A stretch of DNA of 64,000 bases from Hazenella coriacea (GCF_004341825.1 NZ_SMAG01000002.1:372001-436000), one strand, 5' to 3'; positions 40,813-50,030 are shown, counted from the first letter of the stretch. The notes: generated from the letters alone by a model not told the origin. Program-made: numbers and translations.

Positions 40813-41748
40813 ATGGATTTGGAGGTGTTCGCCATTGCTGTGATCCTTTTATTTATTGATGGTGTAGGATTAGGTGAAGAAGCGGAGTACAACCCTTGGT
40901 TTTCTTATGATCCACCTTTTTTCAAAGAGATATTAAATGGAAATTATTTGACTCATCACTCTGTGGGTAAATATGGGAGTGAAATTCTTCTTCTAGCCAC
41001 TGATTCCAAACTTGGGGTCGAAGGTATTCCCCAAAGTGCAACAGGCCAAGCCGCGATTTTCACAGGGAACAACGCTCCAAAAATGCTGGGCAGGCACATG
41101 AGTGGCTTACCCTTCCGCCGTTTGCGAAACTGGGTAAAAGAAGATAATATCTATCTTCAATTGCAAGCCAAAGATTGGTCAGCTACATTTGCTAACAGTT
41201 ACACCCAAGAATATTTTGCACGGCCAGCAACTCAAAGAGGTTGGGTCTCTGTTACAACAGCAGCTCTTCAATCGAGTGGGCAACCGATTCGCTATTTTTC
41301 AGAATTACTAGCTGGGGAGGCTGTTTATCATGATATCACACGGCAAACTTTGAAAAAAGTTCTCCCTGATGTTAATGAGATTACACCCGAACAAGCTGCG
41401 AGAGATTGTTTAGGAATCGCTCGACAGGCTGAAGTGGTCATCCATGAATTTTTCTTAAGTGACCGTGCTGGGCATAAGCGAGATCCACAATTAATATCTT
41501 GGGTCATTGAAACGTATGATCGTTTTTTGGGAGAACTAACTAAACGAAAGGCTACGAATGATACCATTGTTTTAGTTAGTGATCACGGAAACAGTGAAGA
41601 CCTACGAGTACCTACGCATACAGAAAATCCTGTACCTACACTCATTATAGGAGATACAGGTGCGATTGAGGAGTTAGGCTTATCTCACTGGGATTTGACT
41701 TGTATTGCTCCTTTAGTGCGTTGCTTAGTTCAAAGACAACATCAATAA
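40813..41748 (+). CDS. Phosphoglycerate-mutase-like metalloenzyme (alkaline phosphatase superfamily)
   Basis: The protein of about 310 residues has a metal-binding start LLFIDGVGLGEE, SATGQAAIFTGNNAPKMLG (the nucleophile region with the catalytic Ser/Thr), FFLSDRAGHKRD, and VLVSDHGNSEDLRVPTHTEN followed by PVPTLIIG, as in cofactor-independent phosphoglycerate mutase and phosphopentomutase. It is shorter than either (about 510 and 390), so it is an orphan member of unknown substrate. The frame is open back to 40579, but that part overlaps hairpin copy F and is not conserved-looking; ATG 40813 or GTG 40840 is the probable start. Confidence 0.75.
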   Translation: MDLEVFAIAVILLFIDGVGLGEEAEYNPWFSYDPPFFKEILNGNYLTHHSVGKYGSEILLLATDSKLGVEGIPQSATGQAAIFTGNNAPKMLGRHMSGLPFRRLRNWVKEDNIYLQLQAKDWSATFANSYTQEYFARPATQRGWVSVTTAALQSSGQPIRYFSELLAGEAVYHDITRQTLKKVLPDVNEITPEQAARDCLGIARQAEVVIHEFFLSDRAGHKRDPQLISWVIETYDRFLGELTKRKATNDTIVLVSDHGNSEDLRVPTHTENPVPTLIIGDTGAIEELGLSHWDLTCIAPLVRCLVQRQHQ

Positions 41749-41796
41749 AATTGAGCTGTATTTGTAAATCTAGGAATGAAGAGATGGAGGGGGCTT

Positions 41797-42183
41797 ATGT
41801 CAAAATCATTTGTGCCAAAAGTAAAAGAAGCTTCTGTACCTGAAGATGGGGTTTGGGGGGAAATAAACGAAGAGCCTGTTCTTATTTTATCCATACCCGA
41901 ATGGGAAGAGATTGTCTCAGCATCTGCAGAGGGGTTTCGTTATACTTGGTTATATGATCGCATCGAAGATGGCTATCTATTCTGCTTTCGACTCAATAAT
42001 GAATGGGAGAAAGCAATCGCTTTCCCTAAGGAACATGCTGGTTTGTTACTGAAGGATGCACAAGCGAATCGTTTGTTCTCCATTTTAATCACTGCTCAAT
42101 CTTTGGAGAAGGCAGATAGTGACTCTCCTTATCTGTGGTTAAAAGAGATCCAATTTAAGCGTCATCCCCAAGCGGGTTGGTAA
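41797..42183 (+). CDS. Hypothetical protein
   Basis: The 128-residue soluble protein (MSKSFVPKVKEASVPEDGVW then LSIPEWEEIVSASAEGFRY) is rich in Trp and acidic residues and has no motif I recognise. ATG 41797 is chosen over 41776 because GATGGAGGGGG lies between them. It follows the PGM-like gene by 48 bases and may be co-transcribed, ending at a strong terminator. Confidence 0.6.
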   Translation: MSKSFVPKVKEASVPEDGVWGEINEEPVLILSIPEWEEIVSASAEGFRYTWLYDRIEDGYLFCFRLNNEWEKAIAFPKEHAGLLLKDAQANRLFSILITAQSLEKADSDSPYLWLKEIQFKRHPQAGW

Positions 42184-42191
42184 TGATCTAG

Positions 42192-42228
42192 ATAGGTACA
42201 CCTGAAATCAGGTGCTACCTATTTTTTA
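42192..42228 (+). terminator. Rho-independent terminator
   Basis: TAGGTA-ACCTGA / TCAGGTG-TACCTA stem with six Ts. It can also act for the convergent L,D-transpeptidase gene. Confidence 0.85.
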
Positions 42229-42579
42229 ATTTTTAATGACAACAGTTGTACCGATTCCTACATAACGATCTAAATCTTCGACATCTTGGTTATACATTCG
42301 AATACATCCCCTAGAAACCCTTTTGCCAATGGATGAAGGACGGTTAGTTCCGTGAATTCCGTAATGAGGTCTAGATAAGCCGAACCATAATGTTCCGAAT
42401 GGACTCAGTTTTCCTCCCGGTCTTGAGTATGGGTAAGGAACACGATTGACAATTCGGTAAGTTCCTTCTGGAGTCTTGGTTGCGACTTTCCCCACTCCTA
42501 CAGGGTAAGATTTGTACACCTTCCCATTCTTCAAAAGATATAAGCGACGCTTAGATAAACGAATCTTAATGCTATACAA
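42226..42579 (-). CDS. L,D-transpeptidase (YkuD domain)
   Basis: The 117-residue protein is a minimal YkuD domain: [18 protein letters not shown] opening strand, TPEGTYRI, and the catalytic segment [20 protein letters not shown] with His and Cys. Such enzymes make 3-3 peptidoglycan cross-links or work on spore cortex. It has neither a LysM domain nor a signal peptide, unlike B. subtilis YkuD. TTG 42579 is the likely start (GGAG eight bases upstream); a GTG at 42588 is possible. It follows a 61-residue gene on the same strand. Confidence 0.9.
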   Translation of the reverse strand: MYSIKIRLSKRRLYLLKNGKVYKSYPVGVGKVATKTPEGTYRIVNRVPYPYSRPGGKLSPFGTLWFGLSRPHYGIHGTNRPSSIGKRVSRGCIRMYNQDVEDLDRYVGIGTTVVIKN

Positions 42580-42633
42580 GAAAATCACTCCTTTTCTTTT
42601 ACCATACGAAGAAAAGGAGTGATTGGTTATCGT

Positions 42634-42819
42634 TTAAACATCATCCAGATCGTAGCGAAAACCACCGGAGTAGATAGGACCGTCCAAAACTTGTTGCTCA
42701 TCTTTGAGTCTCTCTAATAATTTTTTGTACTCATCGGCTCTTGCATAGGGTGGCTCTGACTCTAATACTTTAGTCAATGCTCGAATCACAAGACCACGAT
42801 CTCTTGGAGACAAATACAT
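42634..42819 (-). CDS. Small hypothetical protein
   Basis: The 61-residue charged, helical protein (MYLSPRDRGLVIRALTKVLE ... YSGGFRYDLDDV) starts at ATG 42819 behind GGGGGGAGCG. It lies 54 bases upstream of the L,D-transpeptidase gene on the same strand and may share its transcript. No family is recognised, but the strong ribosome-binding site supports expression. Confidence 0.65.
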   Translation of the reverse strand: MYLSPRDRGLVIRALTKVLESEPPYARADEYKKLLERLKDEQQVLDGPIYSGGFRYDLDDV

Positions 42820-43172
42820 ATGAACGCTCCCCCCTGATGGAAGAAATGATGATTAATAATCAATAGCTTAAATCTAATCAATAATATATTGACCATATCA
42901 AAAGAAAGTTACACGTTGATAAAGCATTTGTCATGGAAATGATGAATGTATTTATTAGAATATCTGTTTTTTTGTTATAACTTTCCTCCGAGATTGTGTG
43001 AAGAAAAAATAAAAAAGAGAAAAGATAAGAAGAAAGACGTTTACATCGAAATCTCAAGGGTACTATTTTATAGAAAAGAGAAAATTTACAATAAAAACTT
43101 GTAAAGATCGTACATGTGTGGTGAGATGTAAAAGTAAAAACGATTGATTCTTAGGGAGGTTTTTGTGGAAGA
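42820..43172. other. AT-rich divergent intergenic region
   Basis: 353 bases between the divergent 61-residue gene and ablB, with A/G-rich runs. No gene or clear operator is seen. Confidence 0.5.
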
Positions 43173-44006
43173 ATGACTTTATTAGAGAAGATGTCTAAGC
43201 ATGTTTCGATGGAGATTGATGAACATAATAGCCGAATTAAACTGATGAAATATCCGAAAACATCATTGGAAGCATTAGTCAAACATTTAGAGGAGCTAGC
43301 AGACCAGAAAGAGCTTGGTAAAGTGATGATTTATGCAGATCCTGATGATTTAGACACATTCCAGGAGTTAGGCTTTGAACATGAAGGGGAAATCAGTGGC
43401 TTTTTTGATGGAGAGCCAGCGATGATCTTATCTCGATTCATTGATGAAAATAGAGCAGTGAGTAAGGACGAAGAGAAAAAAGATCGAATTGTAGAATTAG
43501 CAGAGCGTAAGCTAGAAATTGAAGAACCTCCCCAGTTAGACCCCGCATTCACTTTACGGCAAGCGACACTTTCCGATGTGGAAGAGTTGGCTGATCTCTA
43601 TAACCAGGTTTTTGAAACCTACCCCACTCCAATGCATGATCCTTCCTTTGTACGTGAGTATATGGAAAATGATGTCTATTTCAGCGTGATTACCTATCAA
43701 GGAAAAATCATTAGTGCAGCTTCGGCTGATGTTTTTACTAAATATAATTGTGCGGAAATCACAGATTGTGCCACGAAGCCTGAGTTCCGAGGGAAAGGTT
43801 TACTTAGTGTCATTATTTATGATTTAGAAAAGAAAATGAAAGAGCAAGAAATTTATAATCTTTTCTCCCTCACCCGTGCTGTTTCAACAGGGATGAATAT
43901 CGTGATTTCCAAGCTTGGGTTTGAATATCAGGGACGTCTCATCCAGAATAGTCACATTGCTGGACAATTTGAAGATATGAATATCTGGGTGAAGCAGATT
44001 GGTTAG
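43173..44006 (+). CDS. ablB: Beta-lysine N-acetyltransferase-like protein
   Basis: The 277-residue protein has an N-terminal domain that resembles AblB/YodP (KLMKYPKTSLEALVKHLEE, LGFEHEGEISGFFDGEPA) and a C-terminal GNAT domain (about 125-277: LRQATLSDVEELADLYNQVF, acetyl-CoA loop TKPEFRGKGLLSVI). AblB acetylates beta-lysine made by lysine 2,3-aminomutase (AblA), giving the osmolyte N-acetyl-beta-lysine in some organisms. No ablA gene is in the window, so substrate is by homology only. GGGAGG precedes the ATG at an unusually long distance (about 13 bases). Confidence 0.82.
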   Translation: MTLLEKMSKHVSMEIDEHNSRIKLMKYPKTSLEALVKHLEELADQKELGKVMIYADPDDLDTFQELGFEHEGEISGFFDGEPAMILSRFIDENRAVSKDEEKKDRIVELAERKLEIEEPPQLDPAFTLRQATLSDVEELADLYNQVFETYPTPMHDPSFVREYMENDVYFSVITYQGKIISAASADVFTKYNCAEITDCATKPEFRGKGLLSVIIYDLEKKMKEQEIYNLFSLTRAVSTGMNIVISKLGFEYQGRLIQNSHIAGQFEDMNIWVKQIG

Positions 44007-44206
44007 ATTTCTCACAAAAACAGATTAAAAAGATGGGTTTTATCTACATTACTCTTTGCTGATTAGCCATCAGTCTATTCAAGTAGTTCTAGCTCAAAAC
44101 TTATGTTTAACACTGGATCGAATCTCCATGAAATAGCTGGTTTAAATGTACCAAATAGTATTGCAGTAAGCTTAAGAATGTGTTAAGTTAATCATTGTGA
44201 AATTGA

Positions 44207-44320
44207 GCTAGTAGGATCCAGGATTCACTTAAAGGGTTGGGACCTCACTGGACTAACCTTCCCCCGTGGTGAACAAGAAGATCCTAGCGGAATTTGGCTC
44301 ACACCAACTTTTTGCTAGGA
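44207..44320 (+). promoter_or_regulatory. Candidate switch-like RNA leader of speD
   Basis: Three nested helices can form: P1 GCTAG-TA-GGATC (44207-44218) with GATCCTAGC (44280-44288), P2 TTCAC (44224-44228) with GTGAA (44269-44273), P3 AGGGTTGG (44233-44240) with CTAACCTT (44253-44260). The 3' strand of P1 (TCCTAGC) can instead pair with GCTAGGA (44314-44320), which is the edge of the speD ribosome-binding site AGGAAGGGGG. A weak extended promoter (TTGCAG, 17 bp, TGT-TAAGTT) starts it about 44196. It matches no riboswitch class I know. Confidence 0.6.
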
Positions 44321-44335
44321 AGGGGGCCGAAAGAG

Positions 44336-44749
44336 ATGGAGATGGAATTTTCTACTTTCGGAAGGCATGTAGCCATGGACGCATGGGGTGTTGATTTTGA
44401 TCTACTAAATGATCTTTCGCTACTTGAGGCGAACTTAAAGGAAGCAGCTATTGCTTGTGGGGCAACTATTTTATCTGTTCAATCTCAACAGTTCGAACCT
44501 CAAGGAGTTACAGTTCTCGTTATGCTCTCAGAAAGTCATTTATCTATTCACACATACCCAGAAAAAGGTTTTGCCGCATTAGACTGTTATACTTGTGGTC
44601 ATACCGTTGACCCCATGATCGCCATCGAGTACATGCTCAATGTGTTAAAGCCGACCCAAGCATTTCCTAAAGTGCTTCGGAGAGGTGTTGGGCCCATTGA
44701 GGTTGTCCAACCGACAGCTCTTGAGCTGAAAAAAGAAGTGACTGTTTAA
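44336..44749 (+). CDS. speD: S-adenosylmethionine decarboxylase proenzyme (class 1b)
   Basis: The 137-residue proenzyme self-cleaves at Glu-Ser in SESHLSIHTYPE (Ser67 becomes the pyruvoyl group). The other active-site segments are FGRHVAMDAWGVDF and FAALDCYTCG. It makes decarboxylated SAM for spermidine synthesis. ATG 44336 is the start, with AGGAAGGGGG (44317-44326) in front. The preceding 130 bases can fold into a switch-like leader that may control access to this site. It is monocistronic. Confidence 0.95.
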   Translation: MEMEFSTFGRHVAMDAWGVDFDLLNDLSLLEANLKEAAIACGATILSVQSQQFEPQGVTVLVMLSESHLSIHTYPEKGFAALDCYTCGHTVDPMIAIEYMLNVLKPTQAFPKVLRRGVGPIEVVQPTALELKKEVTV

Positions 44750-44756
44750 CTGATAC

Positions 44757-44791
44757 AACCCCTTCACGTTAGAAATGAAGGGGTTTTTTAA
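44757..44791 (+). terminator. Terminator of speD
   Basis: AACCCCTTCA/TGAAGGGGTT stem followed by TTTTTAAAT. Confidence 0.9.
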
Positions 44792-44855
44792 ATTAGAATG
44801 GGGTCGTGGAAATAGATGATTGTGGTAAAATAAGGGGAAGATAAGGAGGGTAAAA

Positions 44856-46358
44856 ATGGAACAAAAACTGCGTGAGTTAAAAGCGAAACTGCGTGAGATC
44901 TATGATATTCAATCAGCCATGGCGATTCTGAGTTGGGATCAGAGTACATATATGCCTCCAGCTGCCGCAGAATCGAGAGGAAGTCAACTATCTACACTAG
45001 CTAAGTTAGTACATGGGAAGAAAACGGATCCTGCTTTAGGTGAACTATTAGATGATTTGCTGGTTTATGAAAATACACAACCTTATGAATCTGATGAAGC
45101 GAGCTTAATTCGTGTGGCTCGTCACCAATATGATAAATCGATGCTGGTTCCTGCTGATTTCGTAGCTAAATTTTATCAACATACAGCTCAGACATATCAA
45201 GCTTGGGTAGAAGCTAGAGAAGAAGATCACTTTAAAAAAGTTGAACCTTTTTTGGAAAAAACAGTGGAACTCAGCCGAGAATATGCAAGTTATTTCCCAG
45301 GATTTGAGCACATTGCTGATCCCCTCATAGATAATGCTGATCATGGAATGAAGGTATCAATGATTCGTCCCCTTTTTGCACAGTTGAGAGAGCAACTGGT
45401 TCCATTAGTAGAAGCGGTGACTAAACAAGAACCAGCTGATCATTCTTGTTTATTGCAGCATTACCCCAAAGATCAACAAATTCAGTTTGGTCTTGATGTG
45501 ATTAAACAACTAGGGTTTGACTTTACAAGAGGAAGACAAGATTATGCTCCTCATCCATTTATGACTAAGTTTTCGCATGGAGATATTCGGATCACAACCC
45601 GAGTGAAAGAAAATGATTTATCAGAGGCTTTATTTAGTACAATCCATGAGACGGGTCACGCTTTGTATGAATTAGGAATTGAATCCCATTTTGAAGGTAC
45701 CCCACTTCACGATGGTACATCCTCAGGTGTTCATGAAAGCCAGTCTCGTTTATGGGAGAATATTGTTGGGAGAAGTCGGCATTTTTGGACCTATTTTTAT
45801 CCGAATTTACAACAGATGTTTCCGGCTCAACTTCGAGGAGTGTCTATGGAGGATTTTTATCGGGCTATCAATCGGGTTAAACCTTCTCTAATTCGAACTG
45901 ATGCGGATGAGCTTACTTACAATCTCCATGTCATTATCAGATTTGACTTGGAACTGGCTCTGTTGGAAGGAAACCTACGTGTGAAGGATTTACCAGAAGC
46001 GTGGCGGGAGCGTTATCAGTCTGACTTAGGAATCTCTTCACCTGATGATCGAAATGGTGTGTTACAAGATATCCATTGGTATATGGATTATGTGGGTGGG
46101 ATGTTCCAAGGATATACACTTGGAAATATCTTAAGTAGTCAATTTTATGATGCGGCTCTTCAAGCTCATCCAGAAATCCCAAAACAAATGGAGCAGGGTG
46201 ATTTTACAGTCCTCCATGGTTGGTTACAAGAGAATATCTATCGTCATGGTAGCAAATTTACAGCAGAAGAGATTATCCAAAGAGCAACAGGATCCGACTT
46301 GACGATTCAACCGTATATGAATTACTTACAAGCTAAATATGGTGAGCTTTATCTATAA
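44856..46358 (+). CDS. Metallocarboxypeptidase, M32 (Taq) family
   Basis: The 500-residue cytoplasmic enzyme carries the M32 features: SWDQSTYMPP near residue 28, the zinc motif HETGH in STIHETGHALYELG (HExxH-type), GVHESQSRLWENIVGRS with the third ligand Glu, and IRTDADELTYNLHV plus DIHWYMDYVGGMFQGYTLGN at the C-terminus. It releases C-terminal residues from peptides. AAGGAGGGTAAAA precedes the ATG. Monocistronic. Confidence 0.94.
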   Translation: MEQKLRELKAKLREIYDIQSAMAILSWDQSTYMPPAAAESRGSQLSTLAKLVHGKKTDPALGELLDDLLVYENTQPYESDEASLIRVARHQYDKSMLVPADFVAKFYQHTAQTYQAWVEAREEDHFKKVEPFLEKTVELSREYASYFPGFEHIADPLIDNADHGMKVSMIRPLFAQLREQLVPLVEAVTKQEPADHSCLLQHYPKDQQIQFGLDVIKQLGFDFTRGRQDYAPHPFMTKFSHGDIRITTRVKENDLSEALFSTIHETGHALYELGIESHFEGTPLHDGTSSGVHESQSRLWENIVGRSRHFWTYFYPNLQQMFPAQLRGVSMEDFYRAINRVKPSLIRTDADELTYNLHVIIRFDLELALLEGNLRVKDLPEAWRERYQSDLGISSPDDRNGVLQDIHWYMDYVGGMFQGYTLGNILSSQFYDAALQAHPEIPKQMEQGDFTVLHGWLQENIYRHGSKFTAEEIIQRATGSDLTIQPYMNYLQAKYGELYL

Positions 46359-46520
46359 CTTGACTGAAGGTTATTAGCGTTTACCTTATTTTAATATCTT
46401 CATTTCCTCTAAAAAGATTGGAAGAATAGATTCGATCAAGTATGATTACCTTAGAAGTTCGATTTGAGCAAAATCGATGTAAAGTAATTGGGAATGTATT
46501 GTTGTATCCAATCAACTTTG

Positions 46521-46602
46521 GAAGGGCACTGGTTCTCTAGTGAATGACTTTAGCAAACATGCTACGAGAATGAAGCAGAGAACCAGTGACTCGATAGGAT
46601 TT
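46521..46602 (+). repeat. Dispersed ~80-nt hairpin element, copy E
   Basis: Perfect 12-bp outer stem CACTGGTTCTCT (46527-46538) / AGAGAACCAGTG (46577-46588) with TGAATGACTTTAGC and GCTACGAGAATGAAG inside, and GACTCGATAGGAT after it. It is 70 bases before the 46672 gene, same orientation. The rest of the 46359-46671 gap has no gene. Confidence 0.8.
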
Positions 46603-46671
46603 ATTGGATTCATTTGTGATTGAATTTGCTCATGGAGTTAGAAGATGACATGAAGAAAGGGTGTTTCATAG

Positions 46672-47595
46672 GTGAGTGTTAAAAAAAATAATTATAATGG
46701 TCCTGTGGAAGAGAGAGAATTCCTCCGGAACACTTCTACCAACTTGGATATAACCTATCCAACAGAAGAGGACCTCCAGAGAGAAAGTGAACAATGGGCT
46801 GAGTTGGAAGGACAAAATCCTGCTGAATACTATCCAGAACCAGCTCCAAGTACATTAAATAGTAATGTACTTGATAAGTTTGCTGAATCAAGTAACTTTG
46901 TGGACGATCCTTTTTCTACCCCAGAACCGTCACGGATTGATCTTGATGATGATTGGGAAGAAGATGCTTGGTTAGAGCGTTGGCGGATGAACCCAGAGAA
47001 ATATTTGGTGACAGCTTTACCACCAGAACTATCCTCTCGTTTGGAAGAAGCAGTACGCGAGCGAAAAATGAAGCGAAGTGAATTTGTGCTCAAAGCATTA
47101 GAAGTGGCATGCAAAAGTGTTGAGCTGGACAAGCTTCGCCGTAAAGGATTGGCAGAAGGAGATCCTGCTAAGTTAATTAAGGACCCTCAAACTGGAAAAT
47201 ATCGTTGTTTCCCTGCTGAATATTTTACAGAAGAAGAGTTATATGGGTTTGAAGTGGTTGATGGGAAGTACTATCAAAAACGTTGGGAAAAAACGAATCA
47301 GGGCTGGGTACAAGTCAACAAAGGTTATTTTGAAGCATTGAATGACCAAGAATCTCCTTATATTAAAATGGTTAACAATAAGCCAACAGGTTCCTGGGAA
47401 GTGTATCCGTTTGAGTTCTTTGAACACGATTGGAAGTGGGGAATCTACGATCATGATAGTGCTGTGATTGAAGTGAAGGGTCGTAAAGAGAATGATGGTG
47501 TCCTTTGGTTAGATATCTATATTGACGATGAGCTAGTAAACTCTGTAACTACATCAAGAGAAGTACATCGAATCATAATGGAATATATTGGTTGA
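46672..47595 (+). CDS. Hypothetical protein with a possible ribbon-helix-helix segment
   Basis: The 307-residue acidic protein has an unstructured, Glu/Pro-rich N-terminal third, then TALPPELSSRLEEAVRERKM followed by KRSEFVLKALEVA (about residues 122-155), which looks like a ribbon-helix-helix DNA-binding or dimerisation unit, and a Trp/Tyr-rich C-terminal domain with a beta-repeat-like look (YFTEEELYGFEVVDGKYYQK, VYPFEFFEHDWKWGIYDHDS). No family is recognised. GTG 46672 after AAAGGGTG is the start. Hairpin element copy E precedes it. Confidence 0.65.
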   Translation: MSVKKNNYNGPVEEREFLRNTSTNLDITYPTEEDLQRESEQWAELEGQNPAEYYPEPAPSTLNSNVLDKFAESSNFVDDPFSTPEPSRIDLDDDWEEDAWLERWRMNPEKYLVTALPPELSSRLEEAVRERKMKRSEFVLKALEVACKSVELDKLRRKGLAEGDPAKLIKDPQTGKYRCFPAEYFTEEELYGFEVVDGKYYQKRWEKTNQGWVQVNKGYFEALNDQESPYIKMVNNKPTGSWEVYPFEFFEHDWKWGIYDHDSAVIEVKGRKENDGVLWLDIYIDDELVNSVTTSREVHRIIMEYIG

Positions 47596-47651
47596 ACTAA
47601 CTTTAAATAGTCTTTGAGTTTGTCGCATTCATTCATGAAAATCATTGGTTT

Positions 47652-47690
47652 AAAGAGCCAACGGAATTCACCGATGGCTCTTTTTTTTGT
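47652..47690 (+). terminator. Terminator of the 46672 gene
   Basis: AAAGAGCCA-CGG / CCG-TGGCTCTTT stem with eight Ts. Confidence 0.9.
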
Positions 47691-48049
47691 AAAAATAAAT
47701 GAAACCTTAAATGAAAGAAGGAAATTTCTTTATATACCGAGAAACTTGTAACACTGAGGAGTAAAAGACTAAATATATTAAAATAGTAGGACGTTAGACA
47801 TGATTTTAGACGAAACACGGACTCTAACATGATGGGAAATCAACATATGGATGTAAAGATTAGTTGTTGGGCAATTTCATGTTCATTTATATGTTTAAAG
47901 AGGTTTATGACTCTGAATAATAAACCGAATCTTCTGTATTTTATGCAGAGAATTCTTCATTTTATGCTTAGTTTTCTTAAATGGTATAAGGGGAGATCAA
48001 AATATAGATACATACAAACCTATTCCTCAAGGAGGCGGCTACGGGGGTC
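47691..48049. other. AT-rich intergenic region before bioC
   Basis: About 360 bases with no convincing gene. A frame at 47829-48053 is rich in Cys, Phe and Arg, has no ribosome-binding site and looks like chance. Confidence 0.5.
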
Positions 48050-48892
48050 ATGAATAAAAAAGAACGGTTGATCAGACACATGAATCGTTCGGTAAGAACT
48101 TATGATGAATATGCCGATGTACATAGAAAGCTGGCTCACCGGTTGTTGCTCTCTGTTAAAGAAAAAGTGGCTTGTGCTGGGCGGATTTTAGAAATAGGAT
48201 GTGGAACCGGATACTTAACCCAACTACTCGTTGATCATTTTCCTCAAGCGACCATTATAGCGATTGACTTTGCAGAACAGATGATTCAGATGGCGAAAGA
48301 AAAGATTCAACCTCCTTCTCGTGTTCGGCTACTCGTTGAAAATGCAGAGAAATTGGATATTCAACAGTTTGGTACCTTTGACCTTGTTATAACCAACTCC
48401 ACTTTACAGTGGTTAGACTACCCACAAAAAGCGATTGCGGATTGGTATGATCTATTAAAGCCAGGAGGATGGTTATTTGCAACTGCTTATGGGCCCGATA
48501 TGCTCTATGAATTGCGTACTATTTTATCAGAGGTGGAACTTGACCTTGGTTTAGAGCCAACTCACCCTTTTTATCTTTTGTATTCTGCGGATCACTGGAA
48601 AGAAATACTGCGACAAAAGGATATGGTGCAAATTTTAACGAGTGAGTCTTGGGAGCGAAAATTATTTGCGAATGGTGATCAGTTATTAAGGACCTTAAAA
48701 GCTGTGGGGGATAATGCCAATGGAATCAATCAAAATATCGGGATAACCAGACAGTTGTGCTTTGAAGTGATCTCTCGATATAATCAGCTGTATTGGTATC
48801 GGACGAGAGACTGTGTCTATGCTACCTACCACTCGATTCAAATTCAAGGACAAAAATGTGATCGATCTCTCTATATTCAATCATCCATCTAA
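48050..48892 (+). CDS. bioC: Malonyl-ACP O-methyltransferase-like protein
   Basis: The 280-residue methyltransferase begins with RLIRHMNRSVRTYDEYADVH, the BioC-type opening, and has motif I ILEIGCGTGYLTQLL, IAIDFAEQMIQMAK, and FDLVITNSTLQWLDYPQKA, which is close to BioC (SN-A-QW--D). BioC methylates malonyl-ACP to start pimelate synthesis for biotin. No other bio genes are in the window. The C-terminal 100 residues also fit BioC length. GGAGGCGGC precedes the ATG at some distance. Confidence 0.82.
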   Translation: MNKKERLIRHMNRSVRTYDEYADVHRKLAHRLLLSVKEKVACAGRILEIGCGTGYLTQLLVDHFPQATIIAIDFAEQMIQMAKEKIQPPSRVRLLVENAEKLDIQQFGTFDLVITNSTLQWLDYPQKAIADWYDLLKPGGWLFATAYGPDMLYELRTILSEVELDLGLEPTHPFYLLYSADHWKEILRQKDMVQILTSESWERKLFANGDQLLRTLKAVGDNANGINQNIGITRQLCFEVISRYNQLYWYRTRDCVYATYHSIQIQGQKCDRSLYIQSSI

Positions 48893-48937
48893 ACTTTTGT
48901 GTTACGATCAAAGAAAATCATTGAAAGGATCGATCAT

Positions 48938-49714
48938 ATGTTCAAATCTTTTCTTGCATCTTTGGGTGTGGGAGCGGCAACTATCGATCTAATTTTAGAT
49001 CGGGATGTATTGACGATGGGTGAAGCTGTAACTGGAAGAGTGGTTCTTAAAGGTGGCGATGTAGAACAGTTGATTGAAGGGCTTTCTGTAGAGTTTCGTC
49101 TTGCTTCTTCCTATAAAAAGGATGATTCATATATCAATGTGAATGAAACGATCCAAACCGTACAAATTACAAACCAAGACTTTATGGTTTACCCTGGAGA
49201 AGAGAAGGAGTTTCCTTTTTATATGGTATGTCCTGCGCTACTTCCGGTTAGTTCAGTTAATACACGCTATTACTTTCAAACTGATCTAGAAATTAAAAGA
49301 GGGTTAGATGCTGAAGATCGAGACTTTGTTGAAGTGCGCCCAGTTGGAATCCAAAAGAATTTTTTAGAAGGATTTAGAGCGCTAGGATTGGTTCATCAGG
49401 AGGAAGGATATACAGGAAGACAGAATCGAGGTTATCAAATCATTCAATTCCGCCCTACAGAATGGTTAGCTGGAGAATTTGATGAGCTAGTCTTTATGTA
49501 TCAACCAGAGGATAGCTCTAATCATGTTAGTGGTTACTATGAGTTAGATCTTAAAACTAGAGGGTTGATTGGCTTCCTTGCAGATGAGTTAGATTTAAAT
49601 GAGAAAAAAGGGAGATTTATGTTTGCTGCTCAACAGCTGATGACCATTGAAGATGCTACTTTTCATATACAAGAATTTATAAACAAAAATATGAAAGGAT
49701 TAATTACAGGTTAG
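48938..49714 (+). CDS. spo0M: Sporulation-control protein Spo0M
   Basis: The 258-residue protein has the arrestin-like Spo0M fold: MFKSFLASLGVGAATIDLIL, GEAVTGRVVLKGGDVEQLIE, YPGEEKEFPFYMVCP, and the C-terminal DELVFMYQPE-type segment. Spo0M influences entry to sporulation in B. subtilis, probably by contacts with cytoskeletal proteins. ATG 48938 is chosen; the frame extends to 48899 but GAAAGGATCGAT fits this start. It follows bioC by 45 bases. Confidence 0.9.
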   Translation: MFKSFLASLGVGAATIDLILDRDVLTMGEAVTGRVVLKGGDVEQLIEGLSVEFRLASSYKKDDSYINVNETIQTVQITNQDFMVYPGEEKEFPFYMVCPALLPVSSVNTRYYFQTDLEIKRGLDAEDRDFVEVRPVGIQKNFLEGFRALGLVHQEEGYTGRQNRGYQIIQFRPTEWLAGEFDELVFMYQPEDSSNHVSGYYELDLKTRGLIGFLADELDLNEKKGRFMFAAQQLMTIEDATFHIQEFINKNMKGLITG

Positions 49715-49760
49715 GTAAATCTAATCCTTACTTAGCTTAAGCAAAGTTTTATCGAATTAT

Positions 49761-49847
49761 CCTAGGGGGATCTCTGTTTCTCAAGCGAACGGCTTTGCGA
49801 ACACGATTCGAGATTGATGCAGAGAAACAGAGACTTGAGGCGGGATT
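49761..49847 (+). repeat. Dispersed ~80-nt hairpin element, copy B
   Basis: Perfect 12-bp stem TCTCTGTTTCTC (49771-49782) / GAGAAACAGAGA (49822-49833), inner GAACGGCTTTGCG and CGAGATTGATGCA, ending GGCGGGAT. The outer stem differs from copy E by paired changes. Confidence 0.8.
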
Positions 49848-49889
49848 CGGACTATTTGTTCCTAAACTTACTCATAATCACTAATGAAA

Positions 49890-49922
49890 GAAACGCTAGA
49901 ATTTACCTCTAGCGTTTTTTTG
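49890..49922 (+). terminator. Rho-independent terminator
   Basis: AAACGCTAGA/TCTAGCGTTT stem followed by seven Ts. It may end the spo0M transcript or one that carries element B. Confidence 0.9.
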
Positions 49923-50030
49923 TTGAATAATGGCTTAATTTTTATAGACAACTCATTAGGATAAAAAAGAGTTTGTTAAGATAGAGAGTGTCAACAGTGT
50001 CAATGAGGTAATATTCACCTACTCTATAGA

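Noticed and set aside
47829-48053. 74-residue frame before bioC
   Set aside because: No ribosome-binding site, odd composition (Cys, Arg, Phe) and overlap with the bioC start region.
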